A stretch of DNA of 64,000 nt from CAYNWH01 sp964400885 (GCA_964400885.1 CAYNWH010000006.1:1-64000); one strand, 5' to 3'. Positions 34,401 through 43,148 are shown, counted from the first letter of the stretch. Numbers and translations: made by a program. Notes: generated by a model from the letters alone, not told the origin.

Positions 34401-36715
34401 ACCTGGTAAGCAATTCTTTGAATTTCAGTGTTGATTTTAATAGTTGCGGTAATAATATTCTTGAATACAGCCAGGGTGAGGAATGCGATGGGACAAATTT
34501 ACCAGCGCTTAGTTGTACAGATGTGGAATATCCCTATGATAATATTTGTCAGGCAGGCGCTAATAAAGGTTTAGAATGTTCTATTGATACTGATTGTCCT
34601 GATAGCACTTGTATTCCTGCTTGTACATTGCAATGTACTAATTCTTGCGGTTTATTGGTTTGTGATGCAAATGGCGAAAACTGCGTGCCTTTGAATGATT
34701 TGCTTTGCGGCAATAACCAAATTGATACAACTTTTGATGCTGAAGGTAATATAGTTTCTAGCGAAGAATGTGATGGCCCTGATTTGGGTGGAGCGACTTG
34801 TAGCAGCCAGGGATTTAGTTCTGGAAATTTAGCCTGTTCAAATCAGTGTACTTTTGATACTTCTCAATGTTCTAGCGAACAGATTTTGCCTGAAACCCAA
34901 GTTGACGCCACAGTGCCAGATCATGGAGAAGATGCATTCTGCCGTAATGGCATAGTTGATATTTATTTTGACCGCTTAATTGATTCTAGTAGTTTAAATG
35001 TTTATGATAGTCCAGAAGATTATATTGATGCTAATGTTAATGGTAAATATGATAGCGGCGAAATATATACAGATGCTAATAATAATGATCAATATGATAG
35101 CGGCGGTAATTTAGTTGATAAGAATATTAAAATCTCAGCTTGCTCTTTGACTACATTTAGCCAAAATGAACATCACGGCATTGTTTCTGGTGCAGTCCAA
35201 TATTTTAGAAATATTTTCCAGAAATTATTAGGCTATAAACGAGAAGCTTTAGCCCAAACATGCACTGATTTGCCTATTGATCAATACGAACTTAATGTTT
35301 TAAATGCTAATGATAAAACAATCATTACCTTAGTGACTGATAACCTTTTGGATCCAGAGCAATTTTATCGTGTGACAATTGTAGGCGGTGATAACGGCAT
35401 TAAAAATTTAGCAGGCGGTATTTTAGATACTACAAATTCGCCAGTGGCTAATGCTCAAGATTATATTTTTGAATTTAAAACCCTGGGCACAGCTGGCGAT
35501 GTTACCAGCGGCATTTGTAATGTTGATTGGATTGATGTTTTGGTTTCTAGCCAGCCTTATACTGATCCTAATAATCGAACAGCAGAATTCAGAAGCGATG
35601 ATTTGTTTATTTGCGCAGGTAAGGATAATTGCCAATTGGATACAGATTTTGATCAGGATGCCACTACCAGCGGTAACCAGCATCGTTATAAAGCAATTGG
35701 CAAGTCAGCGACTGGTTTTTCTTTGAAAGCGCGTTACCAATGGATAAAAACAGCAGCCTTGGATCCTAAAGGAGCTTTGGTCTTATATAATAAGGACGAG
35801 ATAGGGGGCGATATTAATGCTGACCCAGATAAAGTGCAAAATGAAACTGGCTATACTTTTGTGACTGCTAATCCGCTAAAAGAGGCAACAGCCAAATTAA
35901 TTGTATTGGCTCAGGCGCAAGGCAGTTATGCTAGCCCGGCACAAAAAGATTTTCTGGTTTATATTTTGCTTTGTGAAAATCCTTGGCCTTCTTTAACAGA
36001 GAAATTTCCAACTTCAGAAATCATTAATGCTTATAATCTGCAGACTTATTATTGCCGTGATGCAGGGCCGCCAGGACCAGCCGGTGATTTGCCAGCTGCT
36101 AAGATGTTATTTCCTGAAGTGACTAATTTGAATACTTTGAGAAACGCTAATTTTGAGCTTGGAGATTTAACTAATTGGAATGCGGTAACAGGTACTGCCT
36201 TTGATTTTCAGCCAGTTTATTCTGACATAACTTTGCTCAGGGATGGTATTTCTAGTCAAATTCAAGGCAATTGGTGGTTAAGCACTAAGGAAAAATATAG
36301 AGCTAACTCCTGGGAAGATATTATGGTTGATCCGCAAAGAGAATATGCAACCGGCATTTTGCGCTCCCAAGCCTTTTTAGTTGAGGGTGATCAGCTAAAA
36401 TTTAGAATAGGTGGCAGTAATAATCCTTGGCCCGTAACCACAATCACTGGTATTGTTGATTTAACTGATTCAGATATTACGGATGTTACCTCCGTTGTCT
36501 TTGCCAGTAGAACTAATCCTAATGAAGATTTTGTCATCAGGGCCCAGTTTACGGGCAATAATCTAACAACAATGAGGGAAGTTAGTTTAGATATTAGCCA
36601 ATATCAGGGCCAAACTGGTATAATATATATATATGATAACAATGCTAATGGTTATATAAATTTTGATGATTTAAGACAGTTTAAACAAGGAGTGCAAATA
36701 CCGATTAGATTTTAA
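25490..36715 (+). CDS. Giant 3741-aa surface protein: VirB2-like module, IPT/TIG, Ig-like and LamG-like domains (paralogue C)
   Basis: The pilin-like module (about residues 36-128) anchors a huge extracellular part. In order: a CGNGVCESGE Cys motif and Pro-rich linker (134-165); Cys-rich segments (about 380-475); IPT/TIG repeats with the PDNGxxGxxVTIxGxNFG pattern (near 480, 583, 676, 784, 1197, 1736, 1881, 2502, 2838); Big_5 Ig-like domains (near 927 and 3138); three LamG-like sandwiches (1281-1490, 1502-1700, 2543-2737); an unassigned region (2111-2460); and EF-hand-like DxNxNGxYDxGE motifs near 2885 and 3185. There is no C-terminal anchor. A large adhesin or contact structure is inferred. 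ATG 25490 and 25493 are both possible. Confidence 0.8.
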   Translation: MMQLLHKKRLIIFSLIIILLGLFLFINQVKAEALNVGLEYATATGLGTQDIRVTIANIIRVFLGLLGVVAVALIIYGGYLYMTAEGVPEKIERAKKLLISALIGLVIILSAFAIASFVLSRLVAGTGGVVPQAVCGNGVCESGENYTNCPADCLPPSPPPPPPPAYCSDPNDDTAPWLCLDPNSGLRDAGITVTAGNIGTTPGKIYFRDKDGKQFPAEILKCNENDPDWFAPIPNSDLSRAVIKVPQTLTLAGNDYNVVAETATPGVPSTFDKDWGISERQDIFKLTGESLSDDPILICLVDQDDNEVYSAKANDVRKLKGQRFGNVSGTVTYNNVIAPITGWGVNNANTTVPLASSGFVKLKTSANNISNGLWTDIYCETGADCLTGCCLNNSCRDSQFCLPWIGETCADEPACTDAGCYPDLVCDLNSCTCQQRVLPGPGEGCDANPGEAGCQLGQCNEGLYCSTAENCTCQYLPQIDDVIPDNGAPGNYVTLIGHGFGTTLGQVIFLGDEDDSNDDKQAILPTGCGAANIWQDNQVIIEIPEGAADGPLKLINADNLNDTTSDNDGAVLDFDVNTTTRPSICNLNPNQGEFGQSVTISGKNFGEVIGQALIGGLPFDNKASWSWLDTEINNLLVPNIEPATLPVQVQTTDAAGNPLNSNPYNFEVLPSATAPKINYIDPGFGPTGQYVTIFGINFGNEAGIVRFLNVAGETDSSKWLPADTNFSQDCSNAFWHNNYIVVKVPNGALADSKIVVETNDNLFSNTVDFNHCNQDPNTCPLRPGICRISPDQGPIGTTDVTLYGENFGSYLAGQSQVSFWQNKDAGDLATYWTDNRVGSGQIDNGFPLIVPAGAETGPVQLVDQFGIKSNQIQFEVKDCRDDPTICAPGLICCPKDGVCKLESQCAAAAVSLCKYSWSFTTGEVSDLLTPPQVVEDILCNDNTQSPTPWKDSTDNCVNIWISARFTKPMNTTTLNASNILVQNCGTAGGFDENNCTPQLVTASEIDAIDDIGFIFKPAQDLATNTWYKVTLKSGDNGIKSALPQNLQLDGDFDTFEGGDYSWSFRTRSSAQACDIDKVVVNPQEATIETLSKTQEYNAFALANNCNILNSDAYNWNWYKVYSDGYQEAAGALDTNYGVALVSEEDVLPAIGGVIGNGNVDYKQTATPTKQGLTYVAAAASDKKDDNNRLVVDLNIPEIDRIYPDNGLIHPDVNSYVTIFGKNFGDNSNGSQVLFEDVPASLADCPNVWTDTAIQVKVPKAVRVTSAEAKTYISPEPGIKPDMILFYNFEGTSNVILDDAVGDYQGEIKGAQRVNNQFGKAMLFNGTSDYVKLPNNLNLQTGSLEFWFKPEGGSRQTLFSASDGSANNLLQIDYESTNQNIFFTTINNTAINFTTILSASIVKLNQWNHFVYTFDGSQYIFYINGQKFYYIPGSASVLPFTNQSNKGFLADIAGKTDILIGATDNQGLKNFYKGSIDNFAIYNKVLTDDDVKRNYGLAKGQDLLLDFEGSGSEIKDNSANDFKNVTIADAAKNFRTDQGQYGKAITFNSDNHLNISDDPAFIFDKGMTVEGWFKVADLNPKLIYEANNISLGISSQCGGTNFCFRALIADEDNPANSGFKYAALPLSDINLNDWNYFAGVYDGGNIKIYLNGQKQEYAIKGSIYQNNNFKSACIGSCNNTFTGSLDEIAIYNQALSDGEIFSRVGAKNNSHLIVKTIGGEATSAQTFKYSDNVYPFLCSLVPNSGLQGTEVSLAGDNFGDSNKTVFQGIQYGVGSYTWFNDAVIDFSKINSWANILVKAINPFSDVGQPEIPVFVSIDPYSEPYNDSGDGNYTEGMDNFADINPNDGAYNPGTYQVEDFATGQTVPLDSLASSALPFYLSPVITSITPDNGPRGQWATINGYNFGDEPGEVYFYNEQLAELAPCSIQWTNTYIIAIVPPGAESGGVYIKTARGLDSNKVQFTVNNKPLAAGLCDVFTLYNTCDGGTKSGLACKTDANCSGGGLCTAKRSHNGQPGNQVFAEGDKFGDTQDLSNLIFTLNRPADITLWSNRNLEAEIPAGAMTGNVVVAKRIETGRTCIGFHIGSFCPSNQYESTYEDVLSNTIPLTISDLCQSGYLGQYTARDGNFPLETYSLDQQGQKVPYEQIALGVSASDGTYLYTTGSAHNGSTANQSLVGAEDSPRTIFKIGTGFNGTDLGLVYKKYQFDYTQVQPADLAINAYGYASSSPYSLIFTKDKKLYFGQVYHGYLFVGSTRKWSWWVPQIIFNDNNNTYTFHWQNIPQGLIYINSYDFDKLYADALPKTSLYQPVMASNGDNIFVMSRDTPGGFTVNPEPGLAWKDDNRNKGYTFQILDNNWNLLKEFSVLDIPENNNYRTQGYPLVAADENYLYIRYGGIMQVIDWHKEEFAGSWVYWPGLTEETSGTYDWFNQKYWIGAARDDVPTLDKYAPGVWARDILPVETSKHNRLYRYSRCPISGAGFCRTDEDCNACGLGTSSCVNGQCTPYIANFSPPSGAVGTWVTLNGCYFGCEPGQVYFSDSSVSLPPNAQVHYSFDVNANNDLGTGNDGNLKGNAVVSNSELVLDGNSSYDYVALNVSETAYTVSLWFKTTCTNCGIFSAVGAGNDFGSGGHDRHIYLSNGNICTRVWNNETKCTSGQNYADGNWHNVVHVFGGTSGGQKIYIDGQEKVAGVKANSDFTWQTGINIGYSQDRAANFFNGSIDEVSIFDRDLTLDEIDNLYNNGQGRTQYNSYGKQGLAINEPDCGTTWNCSEDYQAKLDQVIVEVPDKSSLPNMDCPTGNCPPAGYDPNDAIDGPIKLEATNGLADSTVDLSPSDFDVNGSYGPQICSLIPDKGSRGTTVKIVGENFGDTPGADDFVNFEPTAGLFAEPFTDANANGQYDAGEKYADINQNNQYDTDLIRPAYAFLIKQFINSTAKSDCPSGDGWDNKNICFNVPNDAAGTGTPLNTANDYVSVYKNLVSNSLNFSVDFNSCGNNILEYSQGEECDGTNLPALSCTDVEYPYDNICQAGANKGLECSIDTDCPDSTCIPACTLQCTNSCGLLVCDANGENCVPLNDLLCGNNQIDTTFDAEGNIVSSEECDGPDLGGATCSSQGFSSGNLACSNQCTFDTSQCSSEQILPETQVDATVPDHGEDAFCRNGIVDIYFDRLIDSSSLNVYDSPEDYIDANVNGKYDSGEIYTDANNNDQYDSGGNLVDKNIKISACSLTTFSQNEHHGIVSGAVQYFRNIFQKLLGYKREALAQTCTDLPIDQYELNVLNANDKTIITLVTDNLLDPEQFYRVTIVGGDNGIKNLAGGILDTTNSPVANAQDYIFEFKTLGTAGDVTSGICNVDWIDVLVSSQPYTDPNNRTAEFRSDDLFICAGKDNCQLDTDFDQDATTSGNQHRYKAIGKSATGFSLKARYQWIKTAALDPKGALVLYNKDEIGGDINADPDKVQNETGYTFVTANPLKEATAKLIVLAQAQGSYASPAQKDFLVYILLCENPWPSLTEKFPTSEIINAYNLQTYYCRDAGPPGPAGDLPAAKMLFPEVTNLNTLRNANFELGDLTNWNAVTGTAFDFQPVYSDITLLRDGISSQIQGNWWLSTKEKYRANSWEDIMVDPQREYATGILRSQAFLVEGDQLKFRIGGSNNPWPVTTITGIVDLTDSDITDVTSVVFASRTNPNEDFVIRAQFTGNNLTTMREVSLDISQYQGQTGIIYIYDNNANGYINFDDLRQFKQGVQIPIRF

Positions 36716-36839
36716 TGACCAATAATCAATTTTCAATAATCAAACAAATTTAAATATCAAAATTCTAAATTCAAAATTTTGTTATTAGAATTTAGATATT
36801 GTTTGGAATTTGGTACTTGATTATTGGAATTTAAAGAAT

Positions 36840-39800
36840 ATGATATTTATCAAAAATAAAAATAAATTTTATTTATGGCTGAGGTTTAGCTTTGCTGTCT
36901 TTTTTGCATTTTTAATTTTGCCGACTTTAACGCAAGCTCAAAATCCAGATGTTATTGGGACTAATGTTTTATTAAAAGAATATTTATTTCCCATTAGTTC
37001 TTATGAAAAAAGCGGCAATCCAGAATTGAAAAGAGGCATTGAATGCGACCAATTTGCTGGCTGGGATATAAGCAATGATAGTTTTAATGATTTTTCCTCT
37101 TGCCAGGATTTACAGCCTTTTGCTACGCCTGGCGAGCAGGTAACAGAGTGGCTGGATAGCGGCAGTACTATCGCTAATATGAAAGCTAAATTTAGCTTTA
37201 CTTTTAATGTTACTCAGCAGGCTAATTATGTTTTTCAACTAACAGCTTCCAATGCCCAAGATAACTTTGATAAATTAACGCATCAGCAAATTGATTTTAT
37301 CCTTAATGATTTGGGCAAAACCCAAGACGATCTTTTGGCTAATATTGGTGAAGGCATTACAGCTGATGATTTAACTGTCTTGGGCACGCAGGGAGACCAA
37401 ACTTATGAACTATTTAAAAGTTTGGTTTTTAGCGTTTATGTTGATGGTGAAGCGCCAGAAAATCAAAAAGGTTTTATCTTTATAAAAGCCACAGATTCTA
37501 CTCAGTTACAGACCGGAGAAGCTGTAATTGATAATTTAAAGCCAGGCGATCATACAATCTATTTGCATTTTCTGAGCGATTTTTATTATGATTTTTCCTC
37601 TAAAACCCTGCCGGATTATTTTAGTCAGTTTAGCAATGCTGATTTAAATGCTGATAAAATTTTAGATACTAATCCGATTATTAATTCAGTGGATATTGAC
37701 AGCATAAATCCGGCTGATGATATAATTGGCATCCGTATTTATCAAAATACTGAATATCTTGATCCTTTGACCTGGTACAATCAAAATGTAATTAACCCCT
37801 CAGCTAATGTGGAACAATTAAAGGTTGATGGTTATGACGCCATCAGGGATGATCGGACAGTTTATGTTAATGCGGCTAATTTGTTTGAGCTTAATGTTTG
37901 TAATAGCGGACCTGATGATGGTAAAGAATGTTCCACTTATGCTGATTGTAGCGGTGGCACTGATATTAATAATATTTGTGGCAGAAAGTTTTTTTATACC
38001 AATATATATGTATTGGCTTATAACCAGGCAGCGACAGCATCGACAGTAAATATTTTTAATCAGATGTTGGATAATTGGCAGTTTAACATTAATATAGACC
38101 CATTAGAAAGGGAGACTATAAAGGCCAAGTTCCAGCGCGATGTGAAAAGACTTTCTGATTTGAGAAATATCAGAACTTTGTTGGAAAATTATAAAGCCAG
38201 TCATGGCAAATATCCGGCCATGGATGCTGGTTCTTTTGTGAAAAATCATAGTATTTCCACCTGGCCTTCCTGGCAGGCGACTTTGGGCAATGAATTAGGT
38301 TCAGCTTTGCCAGTTGATCCTTTTAATATTATGGCCACGGAAAATAAACAACCGTTTAATTGCCAGGATCCAATAGAAAAACTTAATTGCCAAAATATTT
38401 GTACTCGGGACAGCGCTGGCAAGGCTTTAACTGGCTGCCCAACAAATCAGCAATGTATTGATAATCAATATTGCAGTATTTGTCCATCTGGTTATGATGC
38501 TCAGACTTGCTGGGATGATGTAAATTTGAAATTTGCTTATTCTGCTTTAAGGTCAGGCTGTGGTGATAAAATCGATGGTTCTTTTAATTTAGGCGGTACG
38601 CCAGCCGGGGAGGTTCAAAGTTTAAATGATTGTATTGATGGCTCTTATGTTTACCAATATACAGCTTTAGATGTTGATGGCGATGGCAAAGCTGGCGATG
38701 CTTATTTATTAAATTATCGTTTAGAATATACTGAGCCTGATATTTGCACGCCCGGTCAATGCATTTTTGGTAATCGTTGTTATCAGCCGGGCTCTTGTTT
38801 GGCTGGTTGTGATGCTAATGGAGAAAACTGCCAAAATCCTGATTTTAAAAATCTTTATTGTCTTTTTGGCAATTGGCTGTCTTCATGCGGTGATGGCTTT
38901 GTGCAAAATCAATGCGGAGAAACTTGCGATCCGGCCCTGCCTTTAACCGTAGGTGAATCATGGTGCGATACGATATACGGAGCGCATGATTGGTATAATG
39001 AAAAAAATATTAAAGGAACTTGCAGTGCTTATTGTCAGTTGCAGGAAGTAGCAAGCCTTGGTTATACGCCTAAACCTTATACAGCAGATCCAGCTGATAT
39101 AGATTGTGGTGGCTATTGCGGTGATAAGATAGTCCAAAACACATACAATGAGCAATGCGATGAGGGAGCTTTGGCAGCAGCAGTCAGAAAAGCAGATGCG
39201 GGTGTGGCAGCAGATGTCCAATATATGTGTTCAGGCGCTGGTGGCGGTGAAGTTGCCCCATTGAAAACATTGGCAGCTAATTGTGCTAATTACTCTACAG
39301 ATTGGTATTTGCCTGCTGATAATGCTTGTTCTGGTTTGACAACTGATAGCACTGGCACGGTTAGAGTCAGCAAAGATAATGATAATGATTTATTAGCCTT
39401 AGGTGGTTTTCAAGCCAGTTATACCTTTGATGTGCCGCGCAGCAGCACTTATACTTTTAAAATTAGTTCAGCGAATTTAGGTGATGATTTAAATAGTTTA
39501 ACTGACCAGCAAATAGATTATATTTTTTCTTTAAAAACAGAAGCTCCTAATGACACTCTTTATAATATTACTTTGGATCATGGCTTATCAATTCCGGAAT
39601 TTGGGGAAATAGCGCCAGATGATAGCCGTAAGTATGACTTATTAAGGAGTTTAATTTATAGCGTGTATTTGGATGGCAATGATCCAAATAATAGAATTGG
39701 TTTTATTACTTTGCCAGCCACCAATACTAACCAAATCCAAGAGGGCTTAATTTCTCTGGGCGTTTTAAACCAAGGCAATCATACTGTTTATTTGCATTTC

Positions 39801-42188
39801 GTGGGTGATCATTTTTATCTGCCTTTTGGCTCATTAACTCTGCCCGAATATTTAGATAATTTTGCTAACGTCGATCTTGATGCTAATCAGGAATTAGATG
39901 TTAATCCTGTGCTTTATTCTGTTTCACTTTTTTCTCCGGAACTAGGCGTAGGCAATTGTAAAACTTATGGCGGCTGGTGCGGGGATGGCGTTGTCCAGCT
40001 GGAATTTGGTGAACAATGCGATACGAAAAATTATTTCCCGCCTTCACCGGCTGAAACTGTAAATTTAGTTAAAAATGCCAGTTTTGAAAATATTTTTTCT
40101 CCCTGGCAAATAATTCAAGCTAATGCCAGTCTGGATGAAAATGAATTTTTTGTGGGCAGATATAGTTTGAGAATTGATACCACTACCAATACAGAATTTT
40201 GGTTAAAACAGTTTAACAATTTATTTAAGGATAAGCATTATAGTATATCTTTGAGATTAAAACTGATTACTGGCGCTGTGAATTCTGTTGAATTTGAAAC
40301 AGGCGATCAGGGCGCGGGTGAAAGTTGGTCAGGTGATCCATTGTCAGGTAATCCATCGCCTATGGGTGTGGTTTCAGATGAAGAAATTGCAGGCTGGAAA
40401 CTTTATCAGCTGACTGATTTTAGTCCTGCTAAAGATGGTTATAAATTTAGAATTAAATTTACAGCTACGGCCAACTCATCTTTTTATATTGATGATATTA
40501 AAATAATTCCGCTTGATCCTAGTGTTAGGCCTCAATATCAATGCGGCACTGAGCTGATTTCTGGCAAGATTTGCCAGTATCGGGGCGGTTATTGCGGCGA
40601 CGGCCAAGTGCAAAAAGGTTTTGGTGAAACCTGCGATGATCGCGTTGGTTTAAGCTGTACTGCTAATGCTGATTGCGGTAAAAGCGGATTTTGTGATGGT
40701 AATGGAATTTGTCAAAGTGTAAACTGCAATAGTCTTTGCAAAAGCACATTTTGCGGTGATGGTCTAGTGCAACGGCCTAATTCGGAAGGTTTAAATGAAA
40801 TTTGTGACTGGAACAGTGATCCTTTATGTTCTTTTGATTGCCAGCATATAAAAATCGGCGGATCTTGTTCTAATGATACCACTACGCCTTGCGATCCTAA
40901 CTCAAGTAAAGATTGCAGGCAATGCAGCTCTAATTTATCCTGTACGATTAGAAATTTCGGTGATATAGATAAAAAGTGTTTGGGTGCCAGAGGCAGTTTG
41001 GGCTGTAAAGCTAATAGTGACTGTATTTTGGGTTATTATTGTGATTTAAGCACCACTAAATGTGAACCAGAAATTTCTACTTATTTAAAATATCATCCGG
41101 AGGGAATTACCAGCCTGACTTTGCCAGCGCCTTCCACCTCAGCTTATGATATTAATAATAGCATTTGTCCGGATTTGCAATTTGTAGGCACTGAGGGCGA
41201 AAAACAATTCGTGGCTGATCGTTGCACTGGCATTAATTGGGAAAGCACTGATAATATTTCTCGTATCAATTGGAGCTATAAAGATGCGGTTGAAAATGCT
41301 TGCGGCGGAGCCACCAGATTGCCAACTATTTTAGAATTATACAGCTTGGTTAGGCAGACTAATCAAAAACTTTTCTATTCAGATAAGCTAGCTTTAAGAT
41401 TATGTCCGCTTAAATGTGCATATGATGAAAATGATATTGATTTATGCAGCGATTGTCCTGATGACAATTATCTTTACTGGTCAAATACATGTGTTGAAGG
41501 TAATGATATTAATGAGAATGGCATAATTGATCTTGATGAATGCACTAAAGCTTTAGCTATTAATTTTAAATATGGCAGTATTGAAGAATATAGTACGACA
41601 GATAATTTTAAAGCCCATTGTTTAAAAGATACTGTTTGCGGCAATGGTTCAATAGAAGAAGGCGAAACTTGTGAATTTTTCAAAGGCGCTAATGGGCAAT
41701 TCATTGAGCAAAATATTACCAGGCAATGCAGTGAGTATGGTTATGATGGTGGATTTTTGCATTGCGACCCAGTTTCTTGTAATTTTAAATTTGATAATTG
41801 TTATTTTAATTCCAGGATTAATCAGACTTGTGAAGAAGTTTGTCAGGGCCAGAAAACTTTAGCCTGTGAATCGGTTGGTTTAAATGTTAATCAAGCAGAT
41901 GATTATTATAATATTATTGATCAAGCGCTGACTATTGCTAATGACCAGACTCTAATGGATATTGATCCTAATGGCAATTGTTTTGTGCCTGGTCGGCCAG
42001 TTGACTGCAATTATCCGTTTGTTGACCGGGGCGCTAATTGCCGCGATACGGGTACCGGTCAGTTTGCTCCTTATCGTTCTGAATATTCTTTCTGTAATTG
42101 TTTGGAATCTATCAAATGCGTTAATAGCATTTGTTTGGGTGGTACGAAAGCAGGCCAAGCCTGTTCAATAAATGATGATTGTAAATAA
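36840..42188 (+). CDS. Large secreted protein (1782 aa) with duplicated domain, pseudopilin-like module and DUF1566
   Basis: A signal peptide (to about residue 35, ending TQAQ) opens the protein; I use ATG 36840 rather than 36810 because it gives a compact signal. A domain of about 175 residues occurs twice (119-294 and 857-1034), each with a DQQIDYIF-like helix, an FSVYVDG strand and a HTIYLHF strand. Residues about 419-503 resemble the globular part of GspG-type pseudopilins (RDVKRLSDLRNIRTLLENY, KYPAMD, LPVDPFN) but lack the pilin helix. Cys-rich CGDGxVQxxxxExCD repeats, a jelly-roll-like region (1076-1226) and a DUF1566/Lcl-like domain (1457-1556) follow. Function unknown; a surface role is inferred. 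Confidence 0.7.
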   Translation: MIFIKNKNKFYLWLRFSFAVFFAFLILPTLTQAQNPDVIGTNVLLKEYLFPISSYEKSGNPELKRGIECDQFAGWDISNDSFNDFSSCQDLQPFATPGEQVTEWLDSGSTIANMKAKFSFTFNVTQQANYVFQLTASNAQDNFDKLTHQQIDFILNDLGKTQDDLLANIGEGITADDLTVLGTQGDQTYELFKSLVFSVYVDGEAPENQKGFIFIKATDSTQLQTGEAVIDNLKPGDHTIYLHFLSDFYYDFSSKTLPDYFSQFSNADLNADKILDTNPIINSVDIDSINPADDIIGIRIYQNTEYLDPLTWYNQNVINPSANVEQLKVDGYDAIRDDRTVYVNAANLFELNVCNSGPDDGKECSTYADCSGGTDINNICGRKFFYTNIYVLAYNQAATASTVNIFNQMLDNWQFNINIDPLERETIKAKFQRDVKRLSDLRNIRTLLENYKASHGKYPAMDAGSFVKNHSISTWPSWQATLGNELGSALPVDPFNIMATENKQPFNCQDPIEKLNCQNICTRDSAGKALTGCPTNQQCIDNQYCSICPSGYDAQTCWDDVNLKFAYSALRSGCGDKIDGSFNLGGTPAGEVQSLNDCIDGSYVYQYTALDVDGDGKAGDAYLLNYRLEYTEPDICTPGQCIFGNRCYQPGSCLAGCDANGENCQNPDFKNLYCLFGNWLSSCGDGFVQNQCGETCDPALPLTVGESWCDTIYGAHDWYNEKNIKGTCSAYCQLQEVASLGYTPKPYTADPADIDCGGYCGDKIVQNTYNEQCDEGALAAAVRKADAGVAADVQYMCSGAGGGEVAPLKTLAANCANYSTDWYLPADNACSGLTTDSTGTVRVSKDNDNDLLALGGFQASYTFDVPRSSTYTFKISSANLGDDLNSLTDQQIDYIFSLKTEAPNDTLYNITLDHGLSIPEFGEIAPDDSRKYDLLRSLIYSVYLDGNDPNNRIGFITLPATNTNQIQEGLISLGVLNQGNHTVYLHFVGDHFYLPFGSLTLPEYLDNFANVDLDANQELDVNPVLYSVSLFSPELGVGNCKTYGGWCGDGVVQLEFGEQCDTKNYFPPSPAETVNLVKNASFENIFSPWQIIQANASLDENEFFVGRYSLRIDTTTNTEFWLKQFNNLFKDKHYSISLRLKLITGAVNSVEFETGDQGAGESWSGDPLSGNPSPMGVVSDEEIAGWKLYQLTDFSPAKDGYKFRIKFTATANSSFYIDDIKIIPLDPSVRPQYQCGTELISGKICQYRGGYCGDGQVQKGFGETCDDRVGLSCTANADCGKSGFCDGNGICQSVNCNSLCKSTFCGDGLVQRPNSEGLNEICDWNSDPLCSFDCQHIKIGGSCSNDTTTPCDPNSSKDCRQCSSNLSCTIRNFGDIDKKCLGARGSLGCKANSDCILGYYCDLSTTKCEPEISTYLKYHPEGITSLTLPAPSTSAYDINNSICPDLQFVGTEGEKQFVADRCTGINWESTDNISRINWSYKDAVENACGGATRLPTILELYSLVRQTNQKLFYSDKLALRLCPLKCAYDENDIDLCSDCPDDNYLYWSNTCVEGNDINENGIIDLDECTKALAINFKYGSIEEYSTTDNFKAHCLKDTVCGNGSIEEGETCEFFKGANGQFIEQNITRQCSEYGYDGGFLHCDPVSCNFKFDNCYFNSRINQTCEEVCQGQKTLACESVGLNVNQADDYYNIIDQALTIANDQTLMDIDPNGNCFVPGRPVDCNYPFVDRGANCRDTGTGQFAPYRSEYSFCNCLESIKCVNSICLGGTKAGQACSINDDCK

Positions 42189-42214
42189 AAATATTTTTTT
42201 AATAAAATTTTAAT

Positions 42215-43048
42215 ATGAAAAGCTGGTTAGTTTATAAAATTTATATTTTTCTGGTAATCATTGTCAGTTTAATGCTGATTGGTTTTAATATTTTAGCCCA
42301 GGTTCAGGAAACGCCTGATGTTTTAAAAAATTATATTAAGGGGGAAGATTGCCCTAGTTTTGTAGATATTAACGCATTGACCATGAAAGATGCATGCACT
42401 GGTTTAGTCTGGGCCAGACGTGAATTGCCGACTTATTACGATACAGCAGCAAATTTAGCTAGTGATAAACTTTCACCTGGTTATGATTGGCAGCAAGCTG
42501 TTGATGCTTGCCATAATTTAGAGCCAGCTGGCATGTTTAGACTGCCAACAGTTGAAGAATTGCTGTCTCTAGTTAAATATCAATGCGGAACAACTGGCTG
42601 TGCCGCTAGTTTGGATCGGGATATTTTAGATGATAATAATTTACCTTTCTTTTCTTATGGCATTTACTGGTCAATTAATGATTTTAATGAGGATCCGGCC
42701 TGGCGCGACCCTACAGCTGTGCCGCCGGGCAAGGAAATTAGAGATTATAAGCGTTCTGTTAATTTGATAAATGGCGAAGCTGATAGTCCGATTTTTAATA
42801 AATTAATGAGGTTAAATGCTTGGTGTGTTGTTGATCGGACGCCGGAAGTTATAGAAAAAAAATTTATCAGTGCTACAACTGCGACTGCTGATACTACTAC
42901 TTTTGTTAATGGCGGCACCTTAAAAACAATTTTTAATAGAAAATGTACTGATTATAATACTGATTGCATAACTGATCAAGGTGATAATATTGGCACGTAT
43001 TGTGATGCTAGCGGTTTTTGCGCTCAGGATGAAAATATAAATGATATA
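42215..43048 (+). CDS. Secreted DUF1566 (Lcl-like) protein, cut by an assembly gap
   Basis: 278 codons are visible before the gap. An N-terminal hydrophobic helix (about residues 5-28) acts as signal or anchor. The DUF1566 domain is clear: ACTGLVWARRE (about 61-71), GYDWQQAVDACHNL, MFRLPTVEELLSLV (about 109-122) and IYWSIND, ending near CVVDRT. This domain also occurs at the end of the preceding gene. A Cys-rich region begins before the gap. Reading frames on the two sides of the 100-N run differ, but the true gap length is unknown, so this may be one gene with 43149-44978. Confidence 0.7.
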
Positions 43049-43148
43049 NNNNNNNNNNNNNNNNNNNNNNNNNNNNNNNNNNNNNNNNNNNNNNNNNNNN
43101 NNNNNNNNNNNNNNNNNNNNNNNNNNNNNNNNNNNNNNNNNNNNNNNN
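43049..43148. other. Assembly gap (100 N)
   Basis: A run of exactly 100 N, the usual placeholder for a gap of unknown length. It falls inside repetitive Cys-rich coding sequence. Confidence 0.98.

Noticed and set aside
36716..36839. AT-rich inverted segments as a regulatory element before the 1782-aa gene
   Set aside because: The pairing is short, A/T only and similar to other spacers (for example 63678-63758), so it is not distinctive.
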